64,000 nt of DNA from Mycobacterium kyorinense (lineage in GTDB: Bacteria > Actinomycetota > Actinomycetes > Mycobacteriales > Mycobacteriaceae): assembly GCF_002101735.1 (NCBI RefSeq), contig NZ_LQPE01000018.1, positions 26,907 to 90,906 of the forward strand. Direction: 5' to 3'. The notes under the pieces were generated by a model that worked only from the letters and a program-made list of their open reading frames with translations, was not told where the DNA came from and ran no database searches. Shown here in pieces: positions 62,454 through 64,000 of this stretch. The translations under genes and the position numbers were made by a program. The first letter of the stretch is position 1. Every line of letters starts with the position of its first letter.

Positions 62454-62467
62454 TGGTAGTCCTACCA
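62454..62467. promoter_or_regulatory. TGGTAG-TC-CTACCA inverted repeat in a 23-base divergent gap
   Basis: Six-base inverted arms (62454-62459 and 62462-62467) with a two-base spacer fill the gap between the divergent hisN and small membrane genes. The site overlaps where a ribosome or repressor would bind for both genes. Whether it is an operator is uncertain. Confidence 0.35.
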
Positions 62468-62474
62468 TGGCCGG

Positions 62475-62813
62475 GTGGGCTGGGAACTCGGTGTGCTTCT
62501 TTTGCTGATCGGGGCAGTGCTGGTGCTTTTGGCGCCCAGGTTCCGGCAGCGACGGGTCGCGGACGCGGTGAGCGGCACACTGCTGGTGACCGGTGTCAGC
62601 CCGCGGCCCGACGCCAGCGGCGAGCAGTTCGTCACGATCACCGGCGTGATCAACGGGCCGACCGTCAACGAGCACCCGGTCTATCAGCGGATGGCGGTCA
62701 ATGTCGACGACTGGCCGACGATGGGTCAGCTGCTGCCGGTGGTGTACTCGCAGAGGAACCCGGACCACTGGAACTTTGCGCCGGCGCAGCCGCCTGGGCC
62801 GCCCGCTGGCTAG
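62475..62813 (+). CDS. Small single-span membrane protein, unknown
   Basis: The 112-residue protein has an N-terminal membrane segment ([16 protein letters not shown], residues about 5-21), a basic stop (PRFRQRR), and a soluble beta-rich part ([32 protein letters not shown] then [23 protein letters not shown]) resembling small mycobacterial proteins with an OB- or SH3-like fold. The last 116 bases overlap the end of the convergent SLAC1 gene. Start GTG 62475. Function unknown. Confidence 0.6.
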   Translation: MGWELGVLLLLIGAVLVLLAPRFRQRRVADAVSGTLLVTGVSPRPDASGEQFVTITGVINGPTVNEHPVYQRMAVNVDDWPTMGQLLPVVYSQRNPDHWNFAPAQPPGPPAG

Positions 62814-63867
62814 ATCCGCCACCGAAGCCGAGCGTGGTCACCAGGTGGTGCAGCATCGCGACAAACGTGATGACCCACGCCGCCAGGGCGATCCAGCTTT
62901 CGTCGGCGCCGATGTATTCGACGATCGGCAGCCGGTCGGCCTTGCCCAGGTAGTCGCCGCCCACGCCGTACATGCCGAGCGGGAACACCACGCTCCACAG
63001 CGGCGCCTCGTAGCGCAGCGGGATGCGATGCACCACGTGCTTCCAGATGCCGGCGCCGATCAGCGGCGGGATCAGCCACGTGCCGAAAGCCCAGAACACC
63101 ACCGACATCCCGGCGATCAGGCCGCTGGTGGCGTCGACCATCGGCGCGTGCGCCATCTCGACGATGCGAGCGCCGGCGACGACGGTGATCGCGGTGGCGC
63201 CCATCGACACCCACAGCGGCGGGGTGAGGTCTTCGGGCCGCAGCCCGTACAGCAGCATCCGGGCGCCGACGAAGATGCCGGCGGCGCCGTAGAGAAACAC
63301 CCCGACCGACCAGCAGAGCACCGCCAGCAATGCCAGTTCGCGCCGGCCGGTTTCGAGTTCGGGCTCCAGCGCGGCGGCGAGCACCGCGACCGATTCGCTG
63401 GCCACTACCCAGATGAACCAGGTGCCGTTGGCGTGCTGCAGAACCGGCCGGTGCGTGGTGCGCAACACCGCCGCCCAGGGCACCACGTAGCCCAGAACCA
63501 ACCAGGCCAGCGAGCCGACCAGCAACAGCGCCGACGCAATCCGGTAATGGGTGTCGACGGCCAGCCGGGTGCCCAGCACGTCGGCTGCGGCGACGAACGT
63601 GAACGAACCGAACGCGCGGCGCGGGTCGCGCAGGTCCGCGGCGAAGTCGGCACGGAAAACGATCATCCGTGCCGCGGTAAGAACCACCAGGACGCCGAAC
63701 GCCAGAAAGCCCAGCCACAGCAACACCACCGACAGGGCGTACATGCCGTGGTTGTGCATGCCGATCGAAACGATGCCGGTGGCCATCACCAGCGCGAAGT
63801 AGCCGGGATGCAGCGTTCGTACCGCTTCGCGGACGCCGGTTGCCCGGTCGGTCTCAGTAGGGGACAC
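62698..63867 (-). CDS. SLAC1/TehA-family anion channel (tellurite-resistance/C4-dicarboxylate transporter family)
   Basis: The 389-residue protein has ten predicted helices, starting LHPGYFALVMATGIVSIGM, then LLLVGSLAWLVLGYVVP, FGTWLIPPLIGAGIWKHV and EAPLWSVVFPLGMYGVGGDYLG, typical of the SLAC1/TehA family of anion (nitrate, chloride) channels. A 40-residue Ala/Ser/Pro-rich tail follows and overlaps the convergent small gene. GTG 63867 overlaps the narI stop by 14 bases, coupling it to nitrate reductase. A nitrate or nitrite channel role is inferred from that context. Confidence 0.82.
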   Translation of the reverse strand: MSPTETDRATGVREAVRTLHPGYFALVMATGIVSIGMHNHGMYALSVVLLWLGFLAFGVLVVLTAARMIVFRADFAADLRDPRRAFGSFTFVAAADVLGTRLAVDTHYRIASALLLVGSLAWLVLGYVVPWAAVLRTTHRPVLQHANGTWFIWVVASESVAVLAAALEPELETGRRELALLAVLCWSVGVFLYGAAGIFVGARMLLYGLRPEDLTPPLWVSMGATAITVVAGARIVEMAHAPMVDATSGLIAGMSVVFWAFGTWLIPPLIGAGIWKHVVHRIPLRYEAPLWSVVFPLGMYGVGGDYLGKADRLPIVEYIGADESWIALAAWVITFVAMLHHLVTTLGFGGGSSQRAAQAAAPAQSSSGPGSSASTPPAAADPSSASRRH

Positions 63868-64000
63868 CAATCTTTCGCCACTTCCGCCCGCCGGTGCCCG
63901 GCTCTTGGGGCTGCTTCGCGACACGGCTGCGGATGACAATATAGGGCCGCCACAGGTACCACAGCGGATAGCTCCACGCATGCACAAGGCGGCTGAACGG
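63854..64000 (-). CDS. narI: Respiratory nitrate reductase gamma subunit, C-terminal end (runs off the window)
   Basis: The 48 visible codons read PFSRLVHAWSYPLWYLWRPYIVIRSR, then VAKQPQEPGTGG and RKWRKIGVPY, which match the C-terminal tail of mycobacterial NarI, the heme b subunit that passes electrons from menaquinol to NarGH. The PFSRLVHAWS motif contains a conserved histidine of the last helix, which ligates heme in NarI. The rest, and probably narGHJ, would lie to the right on the minus strand. Confidence 0.8.
   Translation of the reverse strand, partial: PFSRLVHAWSYPLWYLWRPYIVIRSRVAKQPQEPGTGGRKWRKIGVPY

Noticed and set aside
62701..63936. A 411-codon open frame on the plus strand across the SLAC1 gene
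   Set aside because: Antisense to ten clear membrane helices; translation is His/Arg/Gln-rich.
1..64000. tRNA genes, rRNA, CRISPR arrays, insertion sequences, prophage or integrase genes
   Set aside because: I looked at the gaps and found no cloverleaf-like sequences, repeat-spacer patterns, transposase motifs or long terminal inverted repeats; the gaps are short (largest about 270 bases).

Overview
The window is high-GC actinobacterial DNA from a Mycobacterium that is not M. tuberculosis. Evidence: a 14-gene nuo operon whose proteins read like the M. tuberculosis set; a MoxR3/DUF58 cassette in the Rv3162c-Rv3166c order; an ESAT-6-like protein; two 18 kDa-antigen-type small heat-shock proteins; DUF222/HNH (13E12) and mycofactocin-associated SDR families; and fadE23, fadE24, pflA and hisN in the Rv3137-Rv3140 order. 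Species cannot be set from the sequence alone. Genes are tightly packed, with many ATGA/GTGA stop-start overlaps. No gene-free stretch exceeds 300 bases, and I saw no rRNA, tRNA, insertion sequence or CRISPR.

Layout. 1-1.5 kb: end of a MocR-type regulator, a divergent PPOX-family gene broken by an in-frame stop, and an SRPBCC gene. 1.5-5.7 kb: DUF4129, small membrane protein, MoxR3 ATPase, DUF58, membrane protein. 5.6-7.8 kb: DUF222/HNH protein and an enoyl-CoA hydratase/isomerase-family protein. 7.8-23.0 kb: nuoA-N (minus strand) with three CRP-like sites upstream of nuoA, followed by an Rv3143-like response regulator, a YceI protein and a SnoaL-like protein. 24.7-28.1 kb: two convergent hsp20 genes, a ThiI-like gene and a coupled unknown.

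28.1-35.6 kb: an eight-gene catabolic operon (HGD-like dioxygenase, alpha/beta hydrolase, CoA-transferase, HMG-CoA lyase-like, TetR, acyl-CoA dehydrogenase, APH-family kinase, DUF6285). Its last three genes resemble the 4-hydroxyacyl-CoA kinase/dehydrogenase module of levulinate catabolism. 35.8-39.4 kb: acrylyl-CoA reductase-like/TetR pair, PPOX protein and amidohydrolase. 39.4-46.6 kb: two P450s, three mycofactocin-type SDRs, a double CMD-domain protein and two TetR regulators, with two distinct palindromic operator families. 46.6-48 kb: VapBC, an EVE-domain protein and a hydrolase remnant. 48-57.4 kb: divergent aromatic meta-cleavage operons (hydroxylase, ring-cleaving dioxygenase, C-C hydrolase, amidohydrolase; TetR, hydratase, aldolase, VOC protein, FAH protein) in which the acetaldehyde dehydrogenase is reduced to one domain. 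57.5 kb: a lone ESAT-6-like gene. 57.8-62.5 kb: fadE23, fadE24, pflA, hisN. 62.5-64 kb: a small membrane gene, and a SLAC1/TehA-family channel coupled to the end of narI.

Compared with the M. tuberculosis order as I remember it, about 34 kb of accessory catabolic DNA sits between the Rv3143-like regulator and fadE23. The strongest points are the single-domain acetaldehyde dehydrogenase, the orphan EsxA-like gene, the kinase-DUF6285-dehydrogenase module, the operator families, and the narI-SLAC1 coupling.
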